From CAIYTF01 sp963664845 (GTDB taxonomy: Bacteria > Bacteroidota > Ignavibacteria > Ignavibacteriales > Ignavibacteriaceae): a DNA stretch of 64,000 nucleotides. Of the stretch, positions 52,158 to 61,089 are shown piece after piece. Numbering within the stretch: position 1 is the stretch's first letter; each line of letters opens with the position of its first letter. The DNA lies in contig OY761615.1 in the NCBI GenBank assembly GCA_963664845.1, positions 1,860,001-1,924,000 on the forward strand. The letters are read 5' to 3'. Under the pieces are notes generated by a model, which saw nothing but the letters and a program-made list of their open reading frames with translations, did not search any database and was not told the origin of the DNA. The translations under genes were made by a program, and so were the position numbers.

Positions 52158-53207
52158 ATGAATAGATTTGTGTTATTCGGTTTCCTGTTTTTTTTGGTAT
52201 TACTGCCTTTCGCGGGCTGCATCGATAACAATGTTCAGGCGGGAGAGCCGACCCAACTAACCAATACAGCACAACTTCTGCGTTATATTGAGGACCAGGG
52301 CGATTTTGCAAACACTGAAAATGCACCGGGATTGGTGAGCGCTTCCGAATTGCTCCCGACCCTTGAGCAATCCGTCCTGTTGGATATTCGCCCTCTGGAT
52401 CAGTTTACAGCAGGACATATCGCAATGTCCGTGCGCGTGACCAGCCAATCCATTTATCAGGTGGTTGACAGCATCTATTCACAAAACACTACTAAGAAAA
52501 TTGTTATCATCAGCAAAAACGGACAGGCGGCAGCTTATTATACTTGTCTCTTGAGACTCGCCGGGTTTAAGTCTGTTTGTTGCCTCAAATATGGGATGGC
52601 ATCATGGAACCAAATTTTTGCCGACGAATGGTTGAATGCTCGTCAGGAGCATGAGGAACTAAAATCGTTCACCTATTTAGTTTACGATAAAGATCCGTCT
52701 CACCCCCTTCCGGATATTATGCTTCCGGCTGCCGGCGCCTCAATGGATGAAAAATTCAAACAACGTATCAAAACGATAATTGGAAAAGGATTTGTAGCCG
52801 GTGAAAACTTTGTCAACTCTATGGCATTTCAATCTGAAGACAAAGATTACATTGTTTGTTATGGCTCTCTGGGGCTTTATTCAGCAGGTAAGTTGCTTCC
52901 TGATGCCGATTTTAGTCACATGCCCTATACACGGTGGTATCGCGACTATCCTGCTTTTGATTTTCGCAGTGTGAATTTTCTGCAAACGCTTCCTCCCGAC
53001 CGTGAGATACTTATTTATACTACCAATGGTCTGCTCAGCGCCTGCATATGCGCCTACCTTACGGTACTGGGCTATAACGTGAAAACTCTTTTATTCGGGG
53101 CGAACCAGCTTTTTTATCCCAGGCTGACGGCTACAGCAACTCTTGTCGGAGATGCTTTTAGCGGGAAAGATATAATGAACTATCCCTATACCTCGGGCGG
53201 TGGATAA
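52158..53207 (+). CDS. Lipoprotein with two rhodanese-like domains, Cys replaced by Ser
   Basis: 349 aa. The lipobox PFAGC (Cys 21) indicates lipid anchoring. Domain 1 (about 55-160) has rhodanese features, LLDIRPLDQFTAGHI and a VIISKNGQAAAYYTCLLRLAG loop, but the position of the catalytic Cys is Ser 119. Domain 2 (about 195-335) has HMPYTRWYRD and IYTTNGLLSACICAYLTVLGY with Thr at the Cys position. Sulfurtransferase activity is therefore unlikely for either loop. It lies 61 bp after the DUF4249-like gene and is followed by a paralogue. It may bind or present a ligand rather than catalyse. Confidence 0.8.
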   Translation: MNRFVLFGFLFFLVLLPFAGCIDNNVQAGEPTQLTNTAQLLRYIEDQGDFANTENAPGLVSASELLPTLEQSVLLDIRPLDQFTAGHIAMSVRVTSQSIYQVVDSIYSQNTTKKIVIISKNGQAAAYYTCLLRLAGFKSVCCLKYGMASWNQIFADEWLNARQEHEELKSFTYLVYDKDPSHPLPDIMLPAAGASMDEKFKQRIKTIIGKGFVAGENFVNSMAFQSEDKDYIVCYGSLGLYSAGKLLPDADFSHMPYTRWYRDYPAFDFRSVNFLQTLPPDREILIYTTNGLLSACICAYLTVLGYNVKTLLFGANQLFYPRLTATATLVGDAFSGKDIMNYPYTSGGG

Positions 53208-53355
53208 CAATGACTGGTTTCTACCTCACTAAGGTAATCGAAAGAACAGAAGCAGGAACCATGAATGCGCTGCTTTGCAGCGTGAACAGTGCATATCTCA
53301 TGCATGTAAATAAAATGGAAGTTTTGCTTTTGGCGGTTATACAAAGAAAATGCAA

Positions 53356-54408
53356 ATGAACAAAAAACTGTTGATCCCTGGCTTTGCAATATTTTTGTTG
53401 TTGGCAGCAAGCGGGTGCATTGAGAATACCGTAAAGATCATTGACCCGGTTTCGCTCGATAATACGGCTCTGCTTTTAGAGTATGTCGAGGGCCAGGGCG
53501 ATTTTGCAAACACGGAAGATGCCCCGGGGTTGGTGAGCGCCTCAGAGTTGTATGCTTCAATGGAGCAATACAACATTCTGGATGTTCAGTCTGACAATCA
53601 GTACACTGCCGGTCATATAATAAACGCATCGCACGTAACCCTAAACAGTCTTTACCACAAGGTGGACAGCCTGTATGCACAAAGTACGACAAAAAGAATC
53701 ATACTGGTATGCAAAAACGGGCAGGCCTCAGCCTATTACACCAGTCTTTTGCGACTTGCCGGCTATAAGAGTGTGTACTGCCTGAAATATGGAATGGCAT
53801 CCTGGAACGTTTTCTTCGCTGATGAATGGTTGAAAGCTCCGGGTGTTTATTACGAAATTAATTTGTTCGACAATATAATTTATGATAAAGAGCCTCTTCA
53901 GGCGCTTCCTTCCATTGCATTCACCTCATCCGGAACCCTGGAAGAGAAGTGCAAACAGAGAATAAGAGAAATACTCGAAAAAGGATTTGTGCTCGGACAA
54001 AATTACATAACAGAACCCGAAACTCAGTTCAAAGACGAAAAGTATTATGTCTGCTACGGAAGGAAAGAGCTCTATCTCGGCGGAAAACTCCTCCCCTATG
54101 GATTAAACAGCCACATGCCCTATACAAGATGGTATCGGGACTTTTTCCTTTTTGAACTGCGCAGCACCAATCTGCTGCAAACACTGCCTGCAAAACGGGA
54201 AATTATTATTTACACTACCAACGGCCTCCTAAGCGCAAGCGTGTGTGCCTGGTTAACCGTGCTGGGCTACAACGTAAAAACCATTTTGTTTGGCGGGAAC
54301 CAGCTCTTTGCCCCCCGCATGAGCGCTGTTCCGGAAATTGCAATGGATGTTTTCAGCACAAAGGATATTATGAATTACCCCTACAATACAGGGAATGGTG
54401 ACAAATAA
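53356..54408 (+). CDS. Paralogous rhodanese-like lipoprotein with catalytic Cys
   Basis: 350 aa from MNKK; an ATG two codons earlier is possible. The lipobox AASGC has Cys 21. It is clearly a duplicate of the preceding gene (shared GQGDFANTEDAPGLVSASEL, LKYGMASWN and SHMPYTRWYRD blocks). Here domain 1 keeps Cys 119 in LVCKNGQASAYYTSLLRLAG, so it could carry a persulfide. Domain 2 again has Thr (IYTTNGLLSASVCAWL). A perfect hairpin CGCTGC-TTT-GCAGCG lies in the 148-bp gap before it (53268-53282). A function in sulfur-compound binding at the envelope is inferred from family and context only. Confidence 0.8.
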   Translation: MNKKLLIPGFAIFLLLAASGCIENTVKIIDPVSLDNTALLLEYVEGQGDFANTEDAPGLVSASELYASMEQYNILDVQSDNQYTAGHIINASHVTLNSLYHKVDSLYAQSTTKRIILVCKNGQASAYYTSLLRLAGYKSVYCLKYGMASWNVFFADEWLKAPGVYYEINLFDNIIYDKEPLQALPSIAFTSSGTLEEKCKQRIREILEKGFVLGQNYITEPETQFKDEKYYVCYGRKELYLGGKLLPYGLNSHMPYTRWYRDFFLFELRSTNLLQTLPAKREIIIYTTNGLLSASVCAWLTVLGYNVKTILFGGNQLFAPRMSAVPEIAMDVFSTKDIMNYPYNTGNGDK

Positions 54409-54873
54409 CCAGTCGTTTTGCTTATTAAGAGAGTGACAATTCATCCCGGCAGTTGACAAATAACAGTTATACTGATAGAGCAGAATTTAATATCATAAGC
54501 TGCCAATTCCTGTAAAGCAAACTGTTTCAGAGAGAAAAACTGCCACCCTTTCAACATGTTTGGAGCCGGAATAATGATTTTTAAAGGGTATTAGGGAAAA
54601 CCGGATTTTTTTGGGTCAACCCGCGAATATACTCCATAAACGCACTTTTTTTATTTAATTTAACAATTACTTAACTTTGCAGTCAGATGGCAAAACAATA
54701 TATTTAACTAACTAATCAGGTTTTTTTTGAGATATATTTTCCCATAAATTACTTCATAAAAAATACAATTATCTATAATCCTTACGTATGAGAAATTAAT
54801 TGGACTATAACGATTTTAGGGACTTGTCAACTAACACTATCTTCGAATTTTTGCTGCGAACCGGAATCTGACC
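54409..54873 (+). promoter_or_regulatory. Intergenic region with candidate promoter and long leader
   Basis: 465 bases without a gene. The only recognisable element is TAACTTTG at 54672-54679, matching TAnnTTTG. If used, it would give the downstream MFS gene an AT-rich 5' leader of about 190 nt, but no -33 TTG is visible at the right distance. No strong hairpin was seen in the leader. Confidence 0.35.
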
Positions 54874-56337
54874 ATGGGTACAACAATTGTTTTGCTTTGC
54901 CTCGCCGGAGTAGTAGCTCTTTACTTCTACAATAATCCTATGAAACACGGCCGCTGGTTTATGATGCGAAGATTCATAAACTGGTTCCCTCTGGGTATGA
55001 CGTACGCGTTCCTTTATATGGGGCGCTACAATCTGAACGTGTCTAAAAATGCACTCGGCACCCTCATGTCGAAAGAAGATTTTGGATTGATCTTCGGTGC
55101 CGGAACCGTTACCTATGCTTTATCGTTTTTAATAAACGGACCACTGGTAGATAAAATTGGCGGTAAGGCAGGCATCATCATTTCAGCAGCCGGTTCCGCG
55201 GTCGCCAACATCCTCCTGGGCATCCTGACCTACTTTGTTCTCACCGGTCAATTGAAGATGAACCTGGTTGTTGCTTTTTCGGTGCTGTATTCCATCAACA
55301 TGTACTTCCAAAGCTACGGCGCCATTTCCATCATTAAGGTAAAAGCCTATTGGTTCCATGTGCGGGAGCGTGGTGTATTCGGTGCGATCTTTGGCACCTT
55401 AATTTCATTCGGCGTTTATTTTGCATTTGACTGGGGACAGGCCATTGTTGATATGGTAAAAGTTAACGCTACCGGACCGGTCACCTGGTTGAGCAGCTTT
55501 ATAAGAAGCACTTTTGCTCTGGAGACTAAACCGGTTGATGCCATCTGGGCAGTGTTTTTTATTCCCGCGATCCTGCTTGTCATTTGGGCCGTGTTGGATT
55601 GGTTAATGATAAAAGACACACCCGAGGAAGCCAACTTCCCGCCTTTTGACACGCACGATGCATCGTCAGGACACATGGATGTTGATTTTACCGCAATGGA
55701 ATTGCTTAAAAAAGTTTTCGGCAGTCCACTCATGCTGATGATTGCATTCATAGAGTTGACTTCGGGAGTTCTCAGAAACGGGATCATGCAATGGTATTTT
55801 ATTTTTGCCAAAGAAGTGAAACAGCCCGGCGCAGAATTCTTCCTGGAAAACTGGGGACTGTTATTATGCATTTTTGGCATTATAGGCGGGTTCCTTGGCG
55901 GCTTGATCTCTGATAACTTTTTCCAATCAAGGAGAGGCCCACCAGCAGTATTTTTGTCGGGTTTCATGTTCGTCATGGCGCTTTTAATGGCAGTATTTTT
56001 AACTTCTTCACCAATCATTGTTGGCTCTGCGGCAGTGTTAATTTCGATGGCCGTTATTGGCGTTCACTCGTTAATGTCAGGAACAGCCGCCGCCGATTTT
56101 GGCGGACGGAAAGCCACTGCAACCTGCTCAGGCATCGTTGACGGCTTTGTTTATCTTGGCACAGGACTTCAGTCTTTTAGCCTCGGTTTTTTAACAAGCT
56201 GGAACTGGCACTGGTGGCCGATATTCTTAATGCCGTTTGCACTGCTCGGAATGTATTTGGCAATGCGGATATGGCACAAGCTGCCGGAAGCAACCAGAAA
56301 ATATATTGATGAAGTAGAGAATAAGCAAAGGGCGTAG
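54874..56337 (+). CDS. MFS transporter, organophosphate:phosphate antiporter-like
   Basis: 487 aa, about 12 transmembrane segments plus an N-terminal extra helix. The pattern YMGRYNLNVSKNAL...FGLIFGAGTVTYALSFLINGPLVDKIGGK resembles the OPA family (GlpT, UhpT, UhpC), where an Arg in the first helix region (GRYNLNV) contributes to phosphate-ester binding. The late SGTAAADFGGRKATATCSGIVDG block also fits. Probable substrates are glycerol 3-phosphate or sugar phosphates, not provable here. It has its own terminator. Confidence 0.82.
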   Translation: MGTTIVLLCLAGVVALYFYNNPMKHGRWFMMRRFINWFPLGMTYAFLYMGRYNLNVSKNALGTLMSKEDFGLIFGAGTVTYALSFLINGPLVDKIGGKAGIIISAAGSAVANILLGILTYFVLTGQLKMNLVVAFSVLYSINMYFQSYGAISIIKVKAYWFHVRERGVFGAIFGTLISFGVYFAFDWGQAIVDMVKVNATGPVTWLSSFIRSTFALETKPVDAIWAVFFIPAILLVIWAVLDWLMIKDTPEEANFPPFDTHDASSGHMDVDFTAMELLKKVFGSPLMLMIAFIELTSGVLRNGIMQWYFIFAKEVKQPGAEFFLENWGLLLCIFGIIGGFLGGLISDNFFQSRRGPPAVFLSGFMFVMALLMAVFLTSSPIIVGSAAVLISMAVIGVHSLMSGTAAADFGGRKATATCSGIVDGFVYLGTGLQSFSLGFLTSWNWHWWPIFLMPFALLGMYLAMRIWHKLPEATRKYIDEVENKQRA

Positions 56338-56366
56338 ATTAAATCCTAACCACTTACGCGATATTC

Positions 56367-56402
56367 AAACGCCGTCTCAAGTTAATTCCTGAGACGGCGT
56401 TT
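56367..56402 (+). terminator. Rho-independent terminator after the MFS gene
   Basis: AAACGCCGTCTCA (56367-56379) pairs perfectly over 13 bp with TGAGACGGCGTTT (56390-56402), followed by TGCTTTTTAA. Confidence 0.9.
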
Positions 56403-56793
56403 TGCTTTTTAACGCTAATCTTACATTAGAAAAAGACAAAAGCGATAACTTACATAAGCCTCAAGCATTACAATCTCATTCGCTCGACCTTTGGAGAGGA
56501 AATGTGGGTGAAGGCCTAAGTTTTAATAAATTTAAGTATTTATACAAAAAGTTCGTTGGCACTGCATTTTTCGTGTTTAGTCTATTAAGTAAATCCCTTG
56601 TGCAGACAGCACGAGGATAGCTCACCACGTTGCAATATTATTGCCCTGCATATTATCGCAGCCAGGCTGTGTCAAAAGTTAAATTTCCAATATCTATCAG
56701 CGAAAATCCGTTCAAATCTGTGTTATCCGTGTGCATTCTATTCTTTTGAGACAGCCTGACAGAATTATTTATGAAATAATGAGTATTTCATTC
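56403..56793. other. Gene-free stretch carrying degenerate dispersed repeats
   Basis: At about 56485-56520 the sequence CTCGACCTTTGGAGAGG...GGGTGAAGG looks like a decayed copy of a CTCTCCCTTTGGAGAGGG...GGTGAGG-type intergenic repeat that I recall from many environmental genomes. A second, hairpin-bounded repeat lies at 56663-56758. A 72-codon open frame over the first part is judged not to be a gene. Confidence 0.4.
56663..56758. repeat. Hairpin-bounded 96-bp repeat element
   Basis: CAGGCTGTGTCAAAAG (56663-56678) and CTTTTGAGACAGCCTG (56743-56758) are inverted repeats matching at 15 of 16 positions. They enclose a segment with AAATCCGTTCAAATCTG and TGTTATCCGTGTGCATTC (56705-56737), reminiscent of the ATCCGTGT-type dispersed repeat I recall from Bacteroidetes and related genomes. 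The layout suggests a MITE-like or mobile intergenic element; it may also serve as the terminator of acs on the minus strand. Confidence 0.55.
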
Positions 56794-58686
56794 TCAATCC
56801 TCCAACGTCGACAAATTCCCGGGATCCTGCCCAAGCGCTTTTGCTTTGAGCACACGCCGCATGATCTTGCCGCTTCGGGTTTTGGGCAGCGAGTCAACAA
56901 ACTCAATATGTTCCGGCTTGGCAATTGGGCCAATTTCATGCCCCACGTGCAACCTTAGTTCTTCAAGCAATTTGTCGGTTTTTTCCACACCGGCTTTCAG
57001 TATAACGTAAGCATAGATCGCGTGCCCCTTTATATCATGAGGCAGCCCAATAGCTGCAGCTTCGGCCACCGCATGGTGACTGACCAACGCACTTTCAATC
57101 TCGGCTGTTCCCAACCGATAACCAGATACTTTTATCACGTCATCAACACGGCCAATGATCCAGAAATACCCATCCTCATCTTTCCGTGCGGAGTCGCCCG
57201 TGACATAGACATCCTTATACTTGCCCCAGTATTGGCTCACATAGCGCTCATCATCCTTATAAATTGTCCTTACCATGGCAGGCCACGGTGTTTTGATGAT
57301 TAGGAATCCTTCTTCATTGGCTGCCACCGGATCACCATTCTCATTCACCACATCCATGATCACCCCGGGGAAGGGTTTCGTTCCTGAGCCAGGTTTAAGT
57401 GGCACCACCGGCATCGGTGTTATCATGAACATCCCGGTTTCCGTCTGCCACCAGGTATCCATGATGGGACAATTCTCCTTACCTATAACTTTATGATACC
57501 ATCGCCATGCTTCCGGATTTATTGGTTCACCAACGCTTCCCAGTAACCTGAGAGAAGAAAGATCATGACGGTTCGGCCATGCGTCGCCGAATCGCATAAG
57601 GCCTCGTATAGCAGTGGGTGATGTATACAAAATATTAATGCCATACTTCTCAATCATCTGCCACCACCGGTTGGGATAGGGATGATTCGGAGCGCCTTCA
57701 TACATAAACGAGGTTGCACCGTTAAGCAACGGCCCATAGACAATATAACTGTGCCCGGTTATCCATCCGGGATCGGCGGCGCACCAGTAGCGGTCTTCAT
57801 CATGAATATCGAAAACATATTTAAGCGTGGTATAGACACCCACCATATAACCGCCATGTGTGTGTAAAATAGCTTTGGGTTTTCCGGTTGTGCCGGAAGT
57901 ATAAAGAATAAAAAGTGGGTCTTCAGCATCCATTACTTCGCTGCCACAATTGCCGTTTGCTATGGGCAATGCCATCAGTTCATGCAACCACATATCGCGC
58001 CCTGCTTCCATGCTCACCGGCTCGCCTGTACGTTTTACAACCAGCACGCTTTCAACGGATGCAGCTCTCTGTAATGCTTCATCAACGATCTCTTTCAGCT
58101 TGACTATTTTTCCCCGCTGATAGGAACCGTCTGCCGTTATTAGAACTTTGGAGTGGCTGTCTTCCAACCGTTCGTGCAACGCTTCAACAGAGAAACCACC
58201 ATACACAACAGAGTGAATGGCGCCAATGCGGGCACAGGCCAGCATACCGATCATCAGCTCGGGAATTCTGCCCATGTAGAGCGTAACGCGGTCTCCCTTT
58301 TTCACTCCAAGACTCTTAAGGACATTTGCAAAACGGCACGTATCCCGGTGAAGTGCAAAATAGGAATAAGAACGGAACTCACCCTTTTCCCCTTCCCAGA
58401 TGAGGGCCAGTTTGTTTTTTCTGTGCGTGTGAACATGAACGTCGAGACAATTATGCGTTATGTTTACTTTCCCGCCAACAAACCATTTAAAGAAAGGTTT
58501 ACGCGAATCATCCAGTACCTTATCCCATTTTTTAAACCAGCTGAGGTTTTTCGCTTCCTTCGCCCAAAACGCTTCTATATCCTCAGAAGCAGTGTTGCAC
58601 ATTTCGTCATAGTGTTTAACATTCGCATGATGCAGGGCTGCTTTTGAAGGATAATATACTTCACCGGAGAGCTGTTTTTGTTCCAT
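56794..58686 (-). CDS. acsA: Acetyl-CoA synthetase (AMP-forming)
   Basis: 630 aa, the expected length. ANL-superfamily motifs are intact: ILYTSGTTGKPKAILHTHGG, the DTWWQTETG A5 motif, VTGDSARKDEDGYFWIIGRVDDVIKVSGYRLG, and the C-terminal PKTRSGKIMRR with the acetylatable Lys (607). It activates acetate (or propionate) with ATP to the acyl-CoA. It is divergent from a porin-UspA-MHS symporter series, suggesting an uptake and activation module for short carboxylates. Confidence 0.96.
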   Translation of the reverse strand: MEQKQLSGEVYYPSKAALHHANVKHYDEMCNTASEDIEAFWAKEAKNLSWFKKWDKVLDDSRKPFFKWFVGGKVNITHNCLDVHVHTHRKNKLALIWEGEKGEFRSYSYFALHRDTCRFANVLKSLGVKKGDRVTLYMGRIPELMIGMLACARIGAIHSVVYGGFSVEALHERLEDSHSKVLITADGSYQRGKIVKLKEIVDEALQRAASVESVLVVKRTGEPVSMEAGRDMWLHELMALPIANGNCGSEVMDAEDPLFILYTSGTTGKPKAILHTHGGYMVGVYTTLKYVFDIHDEDRYWCAADPGWITGHSYIVYGPLLNGATSFMYEGAPNHPYPNRWWQMIEKYGINILYTSPTAIRGLMRFGDAWPNRHDLSSLRLLGSVGEPINPEAWRWYHKVIGKENCPIMDTWWQTETGMFMITPMPVVPLKPGSGTKPFPGVIMDVVNENGDPVAANEEGFLIIKTPWPAMVRTIYKDDERYVSQYWGKYKDVYVTGDSARKDEDGYFWIIGRVDDVIKVSGYRLGTAEIESALVSHHAVAEAAAIGLPHDIKGHAIYAYVILKAGVEKTDKLLEELRLHVGHEIGPIAKPEHIEFVDSLPKTRSGKIMRRVLKAKALGQDPGNLSTLED

Positions 58687-59162
58687 TGGCCGACTCCATT
58701 TTATATGGTTAATTAAATAATTCTAAAAAACTATCATGTATTGCGATAAGAGCAAAAAAAATTCGCATCAATCAAATCAAATGGGAAACATGGTAAAGAG
58801 TATATAAAAAGTGCTGCTCAACATGAGCACTTACAGAGATTAACCTGAGAACCGCTTAGATGGCAGCCAATTCCGGTCTTAAAGATGAATTGAAGCTGCC
58901 GTGATCGCGTCAGCGTTTCAGGCCATTTATAAACATAGCCATTGATGTTAATTAATTAAATGGTAAAAAGCAACCGCTCTTTCAAAATTTCCGCTCCCGG
59001 CCATCAAAAATAATTTCACTCGGCACGGGGTAAATGTAAAATTATGTTTTGTTTGTTTTGGAACTTTTATATTTTCGCGCATTCACTGCCAAATCCGTGT
59101 GTTACCCTTCTTCAGGCATTTCCGATGACGTGTACTTATTTATTTAACAAAAGGAGTTAGTT
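58687..59162. promoter_or_regulatory. Divergent promoter region of acs and the porin
   Basis: 476 bases without a gene. A hairpin with two possible pairings (AAGTGCT 58809-58815 / AGCACTT 58826-58832, or TGCTCA-ACA-TGAGCA at 58815-58829) lies in the acs half and could be an operator. In the porin half TATATTTT (59068-59075) resembles a TAnnTTTG box with one mismatch. The porin ATG has a strong Shine-Dalgarno sequence (AAAGGAGTTAGTT). Confidence 0.35.
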
Positions 59163-60386
59163 ATGAGGTACTTGTTTCTGACCTTTATGCTTGCATTGTG
59201 CTCAACTGTTTTTGCACAAGAAACCGGTCTGGCTTTTCAGCTTTCAGGGTTCGTAAAAACCGATATAATGTTCGATTCCCGTCAGACCTACAATTTTAGG
59301 GAAGGGCATTTTGCGTTGTATCCATTGAATGAATCACTTGACGCCAACAAAGAGGACATCAATGCGAAAGCTAATTTCAACATGCTGTCAATACAATCAA
59401 GGCTCACCGGAAAGATAACCGGCCCCGATGCCTTTGGTGCAAAAACCGGCGGCATGGTGGAGGGCGAATTTTTTGGAACTGCTGACGGAGACATAAACGG
59501 TTTCCGCCTGCGTCATGCTTACGTTACATTGGGATGGGGAGGTACAACGTTGCTAGTCGGCCAAACATGGAACCCGATGTTCATTGCCGAAGCATTCCCC
59601 ATGGTTGTTTCCTTTAACACCGGCGCCCCCTTTCAGCCCTTTTCAAGAAATCCGCAAATAAGGTTGACCCATAGCACAGGTGATCTCGCGTTACTTTTTG
59701 CTTTAGCTTCACAACGCGATTTTGCCAGCAACGGCCCCGGAAGTGTTGTGTCTTCAAGCTATTTGCGCAACTCCGTTATTCCGGATATTTATGCGCAATT
59801 CCGCTATAAGGCAGCAGCCAATCTTTTTGGTGTTGGTGTGGAGTTTAAGAGCCTGACGCCAAAACTATACACAACTGCCGGAACAAGAAACTATTCCACC
59901 ACGTCTCAAATCTCCAGTTTTTCGGTTATGGGTTTTGATAAAATTGACTTTGGCACTTTTACCCTTGCGGACTATGTTGTTTGGGGTGGCAATCTTCAGG
60001 ATCAACTTATGCTCGGCGGATATGGTGTCAAATCTGTTGATGCGGCTACCGGTAAAGAAGAATACAGCACCATAGACGTATTCTCTGTGTGGGCCGATCT
60101 TTACAGCAATAACAAAGATGTGCAACCGGGCATATTCGTTGGATATTCCGAAAACCTTGGATCAAAAGATAACCTTCTTGCTTTATCGGGTCGGCTGGAT
60201 CCCAAGATCGGTTCCCTGCTGCGGGTTTCGCCGCGTATCATATTTAATTCAGGTAAAGTGCGTATTGCATTTGAAGTGGAGTATACTTCTGCTGCCTTTG
60301 GCACAGTTGATACCAACGGCAAAGTCAAAGACACCAAGAATATTGCCAACGTACGCGGTTTAAGCGCATTTTATCTCTTCTTCTGA
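59163..60386 (+). CDS. Outer-membrane porin (DcaP-like)
   Basis: 407 aa with a signal peptide ending TVFAQ. The mature protein is beta-strand rich with alternating aromatic/hydrophobic residues and a C-terminal LSAFYLFF, typical of barrel insertion. The opening (FQLSGFVKTDIMFDSRQTYNFREGHFALYPLN) and the GFRLRHAYVTLGWGGTTLLVGQTWNPMF block match DcaP-like trimeric porins, which pass dicarboxylates and other small anions. Its position beside an MHS symporter and Acs suggests passage of carboxylates. Confidence 0.78.
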   Translation: MRYLFLTFMLALCSTVFAQETGLAFQLSGFVKTDIMFDSRQTYNFREGHFALYPLNESLDANKEDINAKANFNMLSIQSRLTGKITGPDAFGAKTGGMVEGEFFGTADGDINGFRLRHAYVTLGWGGTTLLVGQTWNPMFIAEAFPMVVSFNTGAPFQPFSRNPQIRLTHSTGDLALLFALASQRDFASNGPGSVVSSSYLRNSVIPDIYAQFRYKAAANLFGVGVEFKSLTPKLYTTAGTRNYSTTSQISSFSVMGFDKIDFGTFTLADYVVWGGNLQDQLMLGGYGVKSVDAATGKEEYSTIDVFSVWADLYSNNKDVQPGIFVGYSENLGSKDNLLALSGRLDPKIGSLLRVSPRIIFNSGKVRIAFEVEYTSAAFGTVDTNGKVKDTKNIANVRGLSAFYLFF

Positions 60387-60529
60387 TCAGTGAAGAAATA
60401 CTGGTTTTTCGTTTTTCGTTTCCCGGCTCCCGTTCGTTATGGTGCTTTTCTGAATGTGTATCCGGATTACCGGGCATAATTTTTCCTCGTGTGTTCTACT
60501 ATATCAATAACTAAATAACAGGTTACAAA

Positions 60530-60967
60530 ATGTACAAGCGAATTTTGGTCCCCTTAGACGGCTCTGAAACAGCCGAAGCAGTTTTGCCCCACGCCCTGGA
60601 ACTTGCCAGGCTGGCTGAAGGCGAAATATTTTTGTTAAGTGTTCCCACCGATCCGGCCGCTGCTTTTGCGTTCGGCGATCCGGGGCTGGCAAATGAATTT
60701 GTCGATGATCAGGAATCAACCACGCAAAAATATCTTAAATCGATTAAGAAAGATCTTGAAAGCAAAAACGCCAAAGTGAGCATGCTCATCAGAGACGGTG
60801 CAGTGGCACACGTCATCATTAGTGTTGCCGACGAGATCAATGCCGACATCATCGCTATGTCAACCCATGCAAGAACCGGAGTCGCGCATTTGTTTTTGGG
60901 AAGTGTTGCCGAAAAAATACTCCGGGCATCCAGACTTCCGGTAATGTTGATAAGACCCGCCGTCTGA
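60530..60967 (+). CDS. UspA-family universal stress protein
   Basis: 145 aa single Usp domain. The N-terminal strand is KRILVPLDGSETAEAVLPHAL, and the ATP-binding signature is close to consensus: STHARTGVAHLFLGSVAEKILRASRLPVMLIRP (G-x2-G-x9-G-S/T type). It is probably an ATP-binding Usp acting in the cytoplasm. It sits between the porin and a MHS symporter, 143 bp after the former, and ends at a strong hairpin. Usp genes beside transporters often have regulatory or stabilising roles, but the specific role here is unknown. Confidence 0.93.
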   Translation: MYKRILVPLDGSETAEAVLPHALELARLAEGEIFLLSVPTDPAAAFAFGDPGLANEFVDDQESTTQKYLKSIKKDLESKNAKVSMLIRDGAVAHVIISVADEINADIIAMSTHARTGVAHLFLGSVAEKILRASRLPVMLIRPAV

Positions 60968-60978
60968 ATCCATCTTAT

Positions 60979-61005
60979 CAGGTGTTGCACGGGTGACAGC
61001 ACCTG
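60979..61005 (+). terminator. Hairpin after the UspA gene
   Basis: CAGGTGTTG (60979-60987) pairs with CAGCACCTG (60997-61005), 9 bp with one wobble; the loop can add CAC-GG-GTG. TTCTGTTC follows. Confidence 0.65.
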
Positions 61006-61089
61006 TTCTGTTCGTGACATCAGAATAGCTTTAGTGTGGTGTTAAATATTTTTAATTAACAAAATAACGTGTGAAAGTAAGGAGTTCAA

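Noticed and set aside
56402..56620. 72-codon open frame on the + strand after the MFS gene
   Set aside because: It begins inside the terminator stem-tail and covers a degenerate dispersed repeat; the composition is not convincing and no Shine-Dalgarno sequence precedes it.
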